Assembly: GCA_037389465.1 (NCBI GenBank)
Contig: JAZARR010000175.1
Span: 4,588,001 to 4,652,000 of the forward strand
Direction of reading: 5' to 3'
Origin: Baylisascaris procyonis
Lineage: Eukaryota; Nematoda; Chromadorea; Rhabditida; Ascarididae
DNA length: 64,000 nucleotides
The notes beneath the pieces are model-generated. The model searched no databases. It was not told where the DNA came from and saw nothing but the letters and a program-made list of their open reading frames with translations. This document shows positions 38,581-50,991 of the stretch, piece after piece. Numbering within the stretch: position 1 is the stretch's first letter; each line of letters opens with the position of its first letter. The position numbers and the translations under genes are program-made.

Positions 38581-41370
38581 TCTGCGGTACCTGCTCACTG
38601 CCTTGTTTTTTTGAAAGTACTAGGAAAAACAAAAAGGCAGCTTGTGCTTTACAGATATGCTGTTTTAATATAGAATAGCTTTCTAATTTTTCCAAATTCT
38701 TTTGGCAGTGCAATTCCACTTGGCAGTGAAATTGTTTCCTTTTGATAACAGTTAAGGGAAATGATGAGTGACTGTGTAGTCTTCAAATTACCAATGGGGC
38801 CATGAAAGTCATCGAATTATGGGCTTTTTCGAACAAATTTTCGTTTAATGCTTCATGTTATTAATGCATATCTTATGTTATTATGAGCTCATAAATATTA
38901 ATTTCCTTCGTGAACAATTTGTTTAATTATAAACTTATGCTGAGGTTTTTTGGCTATACCTTGAAGGTGCTTTCTCCGGAGATGAATGACGAAGTCAAAC
39001 GATGATACGGCGAGATTTTTGAAGAAAATGTGGTTGAATGTTTGCTTCGAATCTTTTTGACACGCTCTAGCAAATGAACGAGATTTGTTCCATAAATACT
39101 AGAAGAATGAAGGATAATCAACCTATATTACCTCTTATCTTTATCAGAGACATGCTCTTCATCGTATTCAGCACTACAGGTCGTGATAGCAATCAATGAT
39201 ATAGCTGGAACTATGGAATGCTATTACAATTGAGGGTAAAACGGCCCGAGAAGCCCCAGGCTAACCGTTCCTTATCAGCAAGACCGCCTCGGTCGCTTGG
39301 ATAGGGCTTAGTCTATAAGGTCCAGATGCTTCAATGTTTTTAATCAGTCATTAAATTTCAAATGTTGTCACATTAGGCTTTCTTCACTATATCTTTTCGT
39401 TGTTAGCTCACCAAATTTTTTGGCGGTATTTACGAGAGTTTGAGGGATTCATTCGTGGTATTATGGAAACAACAAGATTTTGCTGCGACATTCCAGCAAT
39501 TTCTTGTACTGTCTATCCTGTATTAGGCTGGAAAAATCTTAGATTCTCAAAAAGCCAAGTCTAAGGAGAGGAAGGACACATTATTGCAACTTTACCCATT
39601 GCAATTGCTAAAGTTGCCTATTGCAATATAAATCAACTGCTAGCTGCCCTTTTTTGGGTTCTATAGAATTATAACACTAAAAAATTACGATTGTTTCCAT
39701 TATTATTGACTGAGAAAGGTGAAGTGAAACAGTAGCGGATAACTAAAATGTTAGAATGCAGCGAAACGAATTGCAAAGTGCTGATAAATACAGTGATACG
39801 AATCATATAACAGTTTCCTTTCAGAGAACACTTTTATTTCATGTTTAAGTTGCGTATAACTGCGAATACTGGACATAGAAAAAAGCGAAGATTTTGGGAA
39901 CGTTTGACTTTCGAATGTTACAAAAAAACTGTTTGTCACAAGGTTATGCCGTTTCCTTATTGCACAACACCTCGCATTGCGCAAAAGTTCTTCGTGAGAG
40001 AGAGAGTTATGAAGGCCATCTTCGACGAGCAATTTCCATTCATTGCACATCTAACCACAGCTACTTGTAAAACAGGTTTCTATGAGATAGCCGTTAGAGA
40101 AATTTTTTTCAACTTATCTGCCATATATTACATTATGGTTTAACTTGTAAAAATGGCAAGCAGCGATAGTTAATTTGAAATGATGCCGGCAATATGTTGA
40201 AAACTACTTTTCAGTCGGATATATCGAAGTTTGTCTATAAGAGTTTTCTCAACTAGTTCGATCAACAACGATGAAATTGCTCACTTCTCAGGCGACTTCA
40301 GGGATCAATTTTGATGCATCTAAGCAAAAATTTTTTAGCGCATTGAACGCATAACTGTTTATTTGTGTTAGTGCGCCTAGCCTCCTTGTTTTCTTTGCTC
40401 GTCATCTTTTACTTTTGCTAGAATCTTCACTCAATTTACTTGTAGATAAAGCGATCATCATTTTAATAAACAGTTATGCGGAAAAACAATGATTGTCATT
40501 GTTTATCAACAACCCTCTCAAAGTTCGCATTGCTTATCACGTTGGCCTATAAGTCGTATCACTGTGGGAGTTTAGCAAAGCAAATTATTTATCGTAACCT
40601 AGCCAGTGTGTTTACCCGTTGGTTTCTTTAAGTCCAGTATGGCTTTTTACCTGATAAAGAGATCATACTGTTGTATACGAATTACAAGTTTTGTGCTGAT
40701 TGAAGCAGAAATTCCTACGCAGAGGTTCTCTCAGGAGTTTATTATTTCGAAAGTGGCTACTTGAACTGCCAAAATTTTAGTGGAAAATCCTAGTTTTAAT
40801 TTTTCAATGAATTTCGAACGCTCCAGCTGGAATCCGTCTCAAATACTTTGCAAAGTGAGCACTACCTTCTTCCATTACCTTGCTGCTCATCTTACACCAT
40901 TATCAATTCGCACCTCTGCGTGACGAGGCTTGATCAATTTTACAAGTTTGCCTTGTTTAAATTAATTAAAATACCAACGTTTATTGTGGAATCAGTAAAA
41001 ATTACTTGAATTTCATAACTTTGTTTTACTTTTCACTGGTTTAAACGCCCTGACGCCGTCGTTACAATTTGTCTCCTTCAGCTAGTCTGACTTTGACCAG
41101 GTATAACGATCTAAACTACTCTTCCTACAAATTAGCAATATTTCCGTTCTAAAATCTGATCGTTGAAACGGGCTGTTGATTACATTTTAAAGGTTTTGAA
41201 TAGCAATGTGAGCGCATAATTCGTTTGGAGTTTAAAATCGGTAACTGTTCTTATGACTCGTATTTATGCTAATAGTTGTTTCAGATTAAATCATAGTGAC
41301 TTTTGCACGATTTTATTGCTATGATGTAGTACCATTTGTTGTTGCAAGAATTTAATTTTCTTCCCCGCTT

Positions 41371-41386
41371 CATTCAATTACAGGAT
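41371..41386 (+). promoter_or_regulatory. Acceptor immediately before the type II membrane protein start
   Basis: CATTCAATTACAG (AG at 41382-41383) is followed by only GAT and then the ATG. A leader of three bases suggests spliced-leader addition directly at this site. An upstream cis-spliced exon is the alternative, but none was recognised in the preceding kilobases. Confidence 0.45.
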
Positions 41387-44300
41387 ATGACAAAAATATT
41401 CGCAACAACACAACCAGATCCAGTCGAAAAATCTCCACACGATCAGAAGCCTACGAAAACCGAAGGAGAAGTCTATACTGTCATAAAACCAACGATTCTG
41501 CCCATCTCCATCTCTCATGCAGCTCTTAGTGAGTTCAGATATAATTGTGACTTTGTTACTCGTTGATACGACGGCAAAATTAAACGAGGTCTCTCCCTGT
41601 TGGCAACATCGCTGTTTTCAAGCCTTCACACAAAGACAGTTCTTAAATGAAGTAACGACAATCGAAAGTGAAGACGACTTCAGTGAGAAGAGAGTTTGAA
41701 AAAAATGTTTTACTCAATCCGAATGTATATATTTCTGAAATTCTAGTAAACAGCGGAGTTAATCACTTCAGTTAAGCTGAATAAACAATTTTGAAGGAGT
41801 TCATTCTTCAACGTTTATCCATTTCATTAGGGTCGAGCTTCAGCAAGTGAAACAATCTTAGCTAATGTAAAAGAACGAAGCATCACTTTACTCTGTCTTT
41901 CTATATTGGCAGCAAGCATGCAATTGTAACTACTTCAAGAAGAATTCTCTCGCAAACCACATACAACGTTTTTGATTCCAAAGAGCAAATCATTCTAAGG
42001 CATATCTTCATTATATTTCGTACATGAAGTCATACGATGAGATAGAAGATTGGAGGTATTGTAGAACATAACAGCTTTACATCCTGCAATCAACAAAATC
42101 TTGTATTGTAGACGGTAAGCAAAACACGATAATATACTCCTGTAATTGTAAAATAAGGAGTCATTTCGCGTTTCTTATTCTTCTCGATTATAATGCTTTA
42201 AGAAAAGTCTGCAACTGCTCTCATTATACTGGAATGCTCATTTTGTGATATGCTGGACTGCGAACTGTGTTTAATACTTTTCAGTGAAAAAGAATAGGAA
42301 ATGCCACTTTTCGTGGGTTATCGGTCTTATTCTTCTACTTTGGATATTGGCCACATCCGCGATCGTTTTCCATCTGGCGCCTGAATGTGTCTATCGAAAG
42401 CTGCATGCACTTACTGTATGAAATATTTTGTTTTTAGTCAAATGCTGTCAAACTTGACTTAAAGAGATACTCAGTGAGAATAAATACCATAAAAACAACT
42501 CATAAACAGTTGGCAGAAATACACAGCAATGTCAAACGCTTTGTCATGGGCGTTTTCAATTGCATTTTCAGAATAGCTTGTAAAAGTGCCATGATGCAAT
42601 AGTTCAATAAAGGAATGCTAGCAGCTCAAGCGCACTCATTCATTTGCAAACTGCTTCAGCTGTCTCCGACTTAGCTTTTGAAGGAATAATGTTAACAAAG
42701 CTTTTAATCGTGTTAGCGAAACCATCGAATATGGCGCGGAAAGACTTAGGAATTCCCATATTTGATCGAAAAAACAGTCATTTAGCTGCTTAATTTGACA
42801 CGATTGAATGTCCGATGGCAAAATTTCGTTTAATGCTCCGATGATCTTTATTATATTCATATATTCCGACTTTAAATGCGTACCAATATCTCATACTGGA
42901 TAGTGTTACCAATAATTTTAATCGTGGCACATCAAACTTACCTCTAAGAGTGATCTCTTCGATATTCTCAACATGTTTATGAGTGCAAATTTCGGTATAT
43001 CCAACAAAAAATATTTTTTACTAACGGCCACATCACTTCACATTGAAACCTCCTTTCTTCCATATCTTCCTTCATCGATTTCTCTATCTTTAAAGACATT
43101 GTTGCTACAAGCAGCACATATTTCTATGTTATTGCGATGGTTATTTACAGCGTATAAGTGAACCACGTGTGTCCAACCCTGAAAGGTTCGTGTTCGATAT
43201 CGCGGAGCCCGATATCAAAATGGCACCGAAATTAGCTCAATTGCCACCATCATCAATAGTTGTCGATGGCACTGCGAACGATCCACTAAGGAAACAGATG
43301 GTCATTGATAATGAAGTCAGCGGGCCGCTCAGGAAGGATGTGACTGTCGATGGCGCAGTAGACGAGCCGCCGGAAAAAGAGCCGATTGTTGAGGGGACAG
43401 CTGGACAGGAATTATCAGACAACAACATGGTTCCTGATGAGGATGATGCTACAAACGCGGTGAGGATCCATCCGAGCAAAATTTCTTCACCTCTAGAAAT
43501 AAGCTGTGGAGTAGAGCCTTCTTCTACTGACATAAATTCTCAAACCTTTACTTAGAGATTCACTGGTCTATTAACAAAGTTTCGGTTTCTGATTTAAAAA
43601 AGTATTCATAAGGATAGTAGGAAATGATTGGACGTTAAATCATTTGTGATGGTGTACACCTTCATCAGTTTTATAACAGTCTTTTATGGCGAACGTCCAT
43701 TGAATTTGCGGTATGAAATACGCTTAAAATGACAACTTGTACGCTCAAAAATGTGCAAATAGCTGTGCTCGTAAATTATAAAATGATGCGGCGAGCATTG
43801 GCACGTAAAATATTACCCGATATCAGCCTTGCGAAAAAAATCGCTTTCGCCTGAAAGAGTTTAGGAACATTCATTTACTACAGCCCTTTCTTTAAACACA
43901 AAATTAGAAGAGTGCAACATGGGAAAGCGCGTCTCAAATTAGGCAGTGAGTGAGCTTGAAACTCATGAAAGATTCGTATCGCCATGTACAATTTTTGAAA
44001 GTCGAAATCCTGGCAGATTGGTCATTGTTTATGTTGTCTTACATATATAACAACGTTGAAGTTATTATCTATCCGCAAATTGAAGTAGACGGTTTCAAAA
44101 TATATTCGAATCTGCCGGTGAGCATTGCCATCGACATTAGAACCAACCTTGCTGTGTCACTACAATTTTATCTCTACTTATGATGCTATTCTTGAAATAA
44201 TAGAAGCAATAATTTCGTAAGATTCTCTTGCTAAGGATTTTTTTAAAAATGCAAACACGCACGAATATATCACGGGTATATCACGTAGACAAATGGTGAC

Positions 44301-47300
44301 AGCGCATTGCTGGTACAGTCTTACGTAAACAGTTTTCAGTCAAAGGTGTACTGTAATTTGCCTTCTATATTTGCCTTCTCCAACTCGTCAAGCTAACAAA
44401 ATGGTCGTTCAAGTTCTGCTATTTATCTCATCTATTCATGGGAGTGGTTATCTTCTAATCTTCAAACTCATGCTCTTCGCGGTTTGGTTCAACGATGATT
44501 GATACCAACAGCTTCTAAGCGTCCCCTTTTGACCACTAAGTTTAGTAGGTGAGTGGAGAAGGATGAAAAAAGTCACAGTTTTTGATCGCCTATATGAGAA
44601 TTTGATTACTGTATAATTTGTTACTTTGCCGTATCGGATAATAAAACATATCCAAGACCCCCTAAGAAAATTGCTTCTTGGGCTTTGAAAATGCAGGATT
44701 GCCAAAGAGGTAAAAGTTAGGAAGTGATACTACGCAAAAATCAACAACTCACATTTATTCCCGCATACTTCATCACTTGTCTTTGTTCGTCGAAGAAATG
44801 TTTTATACAGTCTAAGACGCTAAATTCTGATTACCAATTGCTGTGTAATTTTTTATTACATTAAATAAGTTTGCAATCAAATATCCGTCGATCTTACGTA
44901 CTAAAATATATATAGAGGGACCTGTATAGACGATCAATTGTAATCTACATACATGTAGACCAAATGCGCTAGCTATATTTTAAGTCTACATACATATTGT
45001 CTAGATGGGATGCTTTCATCCGTGCATCGCATTTTAGCCAGAATTCTATAAATCGCTGAATCACAACGACAGATTTTTCAGATTCGAACGCTGCTAAGAC
45101 GACCTGACGTACAACAGGTGGTGATCGTCGGCAGAAACGAAGATTCAGAAGGGGAACATCCGCCAAAAGGTGTCATCGTTATTGACGGTCAGCTAGCCTT
45201 TTTTCGCCTTTTTTTGTAAATGAGATGCAAGGAATACTCAGATTTTTAGGGTAATGATGAGAAACTCGAACCAACTATACGTTAGGTCTACATATATATA
45301 GGCCAACTGCAGTCAAGGGTCATCCTTTCTGCTCATCTTTTCATAGATCAAACGATTTGTCTGAAATTGCTTCTTTCCGGGAAACGCTTTAAGAGCGAGA
45401 AGATAAAACTTCCATACACTTTGAGCAGCCATGAACAATATAGCTACACACTGTTTTGAGCATATAAATTTACAGGCTCTGCAATTGGTTCAAATGGTGC
45501 AAAACCAACTGATATCGTGAGTCAGCTGCAGAACAACCGAGGTGTTATTGTGCCAGCAGAGCAGCTCATCGGCGACAGCGAAAAACCCATCAGCCCTATG
45601 TTACTCGCCATGCGGTCTGCCGATGCGGTCGATGTGACAAGAGGTGTTCATCATTATAGCACCATCATAGCTTCCAAATAAATGCACACTAAAATGTTGG
45701 GCCTCAACTTGGAATAAGTCAATCCGACGCAGCCTTATAGGCAGCAGGAAGTCACCATCGTTTATCGTGCTAGCGCCAGTCATATGAGAAATACGAATGC
45801 TAAATTTAGCGGGATTGCTAGGGATTTCATTCGCATGTAGTCATTCACACCAGCAGCTTCTAAAAATTTCAGTCGTTTAGTTTCATAGAAATGCTGGCAG
45901 GTGAGCTAGCAAAGAAGGTGTTCTTAAGGCTGCTTCAAAAAGCAAATTTCGAAATCTATCCCCTGCATTAAAAAACTGATACCGAAAATTCGACAAATCA
46001 AAAAACAGAACTTTGCTTAAGCGTGCATTCGCTAATATGTCTCGAAGTCAGCGGCTTATCTATAAAACACATGAAGCGGTCGAACGTGAGTCCCTTCATA
46101 AATGCATTGAAAGAATTCGTTGTTGCAGAACACAGCATGCCTATGGATCGTCCAGTTGCTCCTCAGATGCCTCCATCACTTTCACCGGATTATCAGCAAG
46201 AAATGGCCAAGTATTTTCGTTGAAAACATATTTTGCTTTTGACTGTTTATACTCATTTAACATGCTTGATTAGACCGATATACTATTACAACCGATATTT
46301 CCAACGTTAAGAAAACACGAAAGAATAAGTTATATGCCTAAAATTGCGCTAGATCGTCGCATAAGTCTAACATTTCAGAACAAAGTGATCTGATGTTAGT
46401 GTCCTTAGAAAAATGATTGCAAAAAATGGACTTCTTCGAGTATTGCATTAGGTCGTTGTGGCCTAATTGATGCTAGTTTTTTAGATGCTAATGTTTTATA
46501 ACTGTTGGAGTGTCAAACGAGTGATCCCTGAAGCTTAAAACGTGCAGTGATAAAAGATATGTCACCACCAATAACATTTCGCGAGAATTATTGAAGTGTG
46601 TGGTGCATTGCGGTCGTCATGTTATTGCCATGCTCCTCATATTATCAACACATTATCTTTGTGCTCATCTATCACAATATCAGCATGAATTTTGTGAGGC
46701 TAATCTTATTTATCAATCTGCTACTGCACTAGGTACCAAGAAGCTTTGATGCAGTGGCAAATGCGACGAGAGATATATAGAAGACAACTTCTTATGCGTA
46801 TGGAGAAAGGTTAGCCCATTTAGATTGTTGAATTATGTGCAACATTTGCACATATTCATAAATTTAAAAACTGAATTGTTGTCACGCATTGACTGTTTCA
46901 TTACTGTAGTCAATTAAACGATGTGAGAAGAACTCTATGGTGAAATTTCTTTGAGCCCATAAACTGCATTTTCACGAATCGATTGATGGCGTTATTCTAT
47001 AAGATGGGCTCGATCGTTGCTGGAGTGTTCGAATGAAACTAGAGAAAAGTGGGCTGAATGATAGCAGTAATATAAGATATTTTTGTATTGCCAGAGCGAG
47101 CATCGGAGGCAGAGGGTGAAATGAGCGATGTGATGATGGAGGCGTCACCACCACAACGTCACCACATGTTGATGATGTATCGTATTCCAGTGCATCACAT
47201 GATGTTCCCACCCTCACAACAGGTTTTTTCTTCAGTCGTTTCTTTGCTCGGACACTTCGCAGTTATAAGTGATAGATTGTAATGAGTTCACCAAATAATC

Positions 47301-50300
47301 GTAATGATTTACCAAAAATCCAGCAATGGTTGATAGAACCTAAAAATGTATAATGATAATTGCAACTGATCAATTCTTTATTGCTTCAGGAAAATATGAT
47401 GAAGAGTACCAATTCAATTCCCACATGCAAACTTCTATAAATTCTCTCACTAATCTCATATATTTTTTATGTTTTAGCACAGAAAACTTCACTCTTTCAT
47501 ATCTTTTCAGCAATCTTCTATTAGCACTTCAAGAAACATGCTGTGGATAATAGCTGCTGCATAAATGAGAAAGACTCGAAGGAAAAGGAATATTTTGATG
47601 AAAAAACTACTTAAGTTTTATGGCCGTTTTTTGTTTTCACACTTTCACAGGTGGTACTTAATATTCCACACTTCAACCCTCCTTCAGAAATGAACTTTAG
47701 CTTGTGCAACTGATCACGTGACAATGCTTGTTTTAGACTGCCAAAATGAAAAAAAAAACATGAAATTAAAACATAAAGAAAGACGCTGTGATGTTCCTGT
47801 CACTCTTTTTTCATTCATTATCTCATTTTTAAAAGAATTGTTCTTTTTAAGCGAACAGCCTTTGTAAGTACAATTTTTCTCATTTATCACGAATGTTGTC
47901 TAAAGCAGCACTTGCATCATAAATTTATAAAGGACGTAGAGGTTCGTATCTGCATATTGCAGGCACAGCCTCAAGAATATGCTGAAGTGCCAGTACAAGA
48001 GGGTGCTCCTCACGAAGACAACGCGGTTACCCAAAGACCTCAACAATTTGCAGTTCAGATGGAATCCCAACGGTATATGCAGCTATTTTACTTCTTTGCC
48101 TCGCAATAATGCGTTGTTTTTTGTGGTACAGTCTATTTCACAACACTCATTTCACAACGCTTTATTATCTCACAATATCAAGGGTTCCGCAACAAAAAAG
48201 TTGATGGTCTGACAATCCGCTAAATGGCTTCATTTGCTGACTATCTCAACTCCTTCAAACTTTCAGAAGAAAAAAGTTAGATATTAATTTGATTAAGCCA
48301 TGTGACACTTTTAAAGGTTAACCGTTTTCGAAGTCGTAATGTAGTCACCTAGAAGAATATTCGCTCTTTCCTTTGCCAAAATCACTGTTATGAGATTTAA
48401 TTTTTGCGGCTTAAAACATATCGGAAAAGTATTTCGAAAATTACCTCCTTACCAGATTTTATGCGCTCAGAATTGCATAGCGAGCGGTTAAAGGATCATA
48501 CACACATGAGATGAAGCAAAGGAATTCTTGTTAAACAGCCTGAAGTCATCGACTTCATTTCCACTAATTCCGTTCATTCTCAAGAACCTACTCTTTATTA
48601 TCAGTATATTGATAATCTTTTTCCACTAGTATTTATGTAGTTAGAAAAATTTTATACTCATGCGATCATCCTATTTGCTTGAGGATCGAAGAAGTTTCAC
48701 CTTTGGTAAGACTGAAATTGAAATTGATTTCATCGGATGCTACATTTGATAAAATTGTTTGCAGGCAAGCGATGATGCCACAACAAGCGGTCGTCCAACA
48801 GCTCGAACAGCCACATGAAATTGAGGTAAAACATCTTAGGACTCAATGAGATTCCACACTTACCCGCTTATTTTTTTGAGTAGTGCATCGCATATGTATA
48901 CCACTTGCCTCGTCTTCAATTGGCTTCACCAGCACATATGCTTCCTTGATGTGAGTTATTCATGACCGTTTTTAGCGAGTTGTATTCACTTGCGTATTAG
49001 TTCATTGAAAATTAATACCTCTAAAACATGAAAGAAACAATTGAATAAAAGCGGGATAAAATTTGTTGGATACGACTTAGTAAATCTGTACCTTTGTTCC
49101 ATTCCATAGTACTATACTCCAGATCCTACCTAAGCGGTTCACCGTAACGTAGAAAGCGGAACACTGATATGGATGAGAACTTTTTACTCCTTAGAAGAAA
49201 CAACCAGCCAACAAACATATATTTCAATAAATAATAGCCAATAAACGTTTTTGCAGTCTCCTGAATTGCCGATGGTTCATCCTCACGATGCATCTGCGGA
49301 TCAGATCTTTGCAGCGATGCAAGCAGATGCTAAAGTTGATCGTGACGCTATCTTCCGGCGCCTTCTGGCACAGTCGCAGGTCTCCTCACTTGTCGCTTAA
49401 CAATGAATGTCCTTGAAAAAGTTCTCATGAATCGTTCGACCATCTGATAGAGAAACTAATTTTTCTATGCGGATTTGTTAATTTCCTTCATTGTTTAGCA
49501 TGGGATATTTGAATAGTGGTATAGAATGCTGGCATGAGATAGCGACACAATAAGTTAAACGTGTACAAAGCGGTCCTATCGTTAGAATCTTTGGTTTATC
49601 TCAGTTATGCATTTCTCTCGAGGTTTACCATAGTTATGCAGCAATTTCAACAGATGGAAAATTCGCGTCAGGAGCAGCAAGAGAGTGCAATCGAAGGAGA
49701 TAGACAATCGAAATCGGAAACAGCCGATGAGGTCTTTTGGAAAATGCAACATCTCGCACAGAATATGAATCAGCAACAGGTTCGACAAAGTGACTATTTG
49801 CTGTAAGCGTCGGAACGGTAGTGATCACTTAGCACGGCACTCTGAATAAGTTTTCGAGAATTTCGCTACAGTATAAATATTAGGAAATGTTAATCAAAAC
49901 CATCTCTAAAACCGTGTTGTTTAACGGCACCTCCAACCTGTTCATAAATTACCGTTTAATTCCGTGTACGCCAACGTACGCACATAATTTGCAAACTTCA
50001 ATGGTTTTGTTTTGCTGTGTTGAAATCGTCCCATTTGGATCGCTTTCCTAATTTGAGTCACGGAATAACATCAAATCGTGAGCTTGAAAACTCGTTCCTA
50101 GTGCCTCACTTATTCCTCATATAAAAAGACCTTGACCTCGTTTTGTATTAGTACTAAGCTTTACATGAACCGCTTACCTAACACCACATCCAATTGAACA
50201 TGCAAGGCATTTTTTTAGGTAATCTTTCTCGCTTTCAGGAATTGAACAGCGAGGATGCTATATCAACGCAGCGGAAAACGCATGACGAAATTTTCCACGA

Positions 50301-50934
50301 ATTGCAACAACAGTCGCTTGAACTTCAACGTGAAGCAGATGCCAATGAAGCTGCTGAAAGCAACCAACCTAAAGAGGCGCATACTTCAGCAGTTTTTCAA
50401 CTCTAATCGTTTCACTCGTTCTATTAGGCTTTCATTATAAAAACCAAAATCAACTGTCACAAACAATCTTGTTTTTGATGGTAACCTCAGGAAGTAGCTT
50501 TTTATTTGAAATTTGTTAAGGTGAAAAAACGACACGTAAAGCAAACATCTACCTATATCACTATCACCACTACAACGTTCCAAACAAATTCCTTTTGAGG
50601 GAGTGGAACAGACAACCGTACAGATATCAGGCACAGAAATGCCTTTCATAATGGTGGCGCAGTCATTTGCACATAGGTCGACGGTCGCAGAACCGGAGCG
50701 GAAGCAGGAACGACAGCCAACAAGTGCAGCAACACCCTTCGAAGAAGTGAAAAATGACGAGCAAGTTTCATCCCCTCCCAAAAGTGACCCACTGGCAGCA
50801 TTCTTCAGGCAATCCATTTATTCATTTCTAATTTGGTATTCACTTCTACATTTTCCATAAATGCGCGAGCGAGGTACAGCTGTCCTTGAAAGCGTGGAAA
50901 TCCACTTTGGTGGAGGAGGGGTGTGAAAGGAGGA

Positions 50935-50991
<57 letters not shown>

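Larger units (their letters stand above)
34690..41383. other. 6.7 kb between eIF3a and the type II membrane protein gene
   Basis: No confident gene. The eIF3a 3'UTR lies at the left, but no canonical AATAAA was found in the first several hundred bases. A K/R-rich minus-strand frame occupies 34982-35224. A weak minus-strand gene model sits at 36423-37215. GC-richer segments lie at about 38250-38580 (overlapping open frames on the plus strand) and 39230-39320. The remainder, including 39.4-41.3 kb, is AT-rich with nothing recognisable. Confidence 0.5.

Noticed and set aside
39230..39320. Possible tRNA in a GC-rich patch
   Set aside because: No GGTTCRANYCC B box and no cloverleaf that I could fold.
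39841..40143. 100-codon plus-strand frame
   Set aside because: No recognisable similarity, no splice context, and its antisense strand is equally open. Treated as chance.
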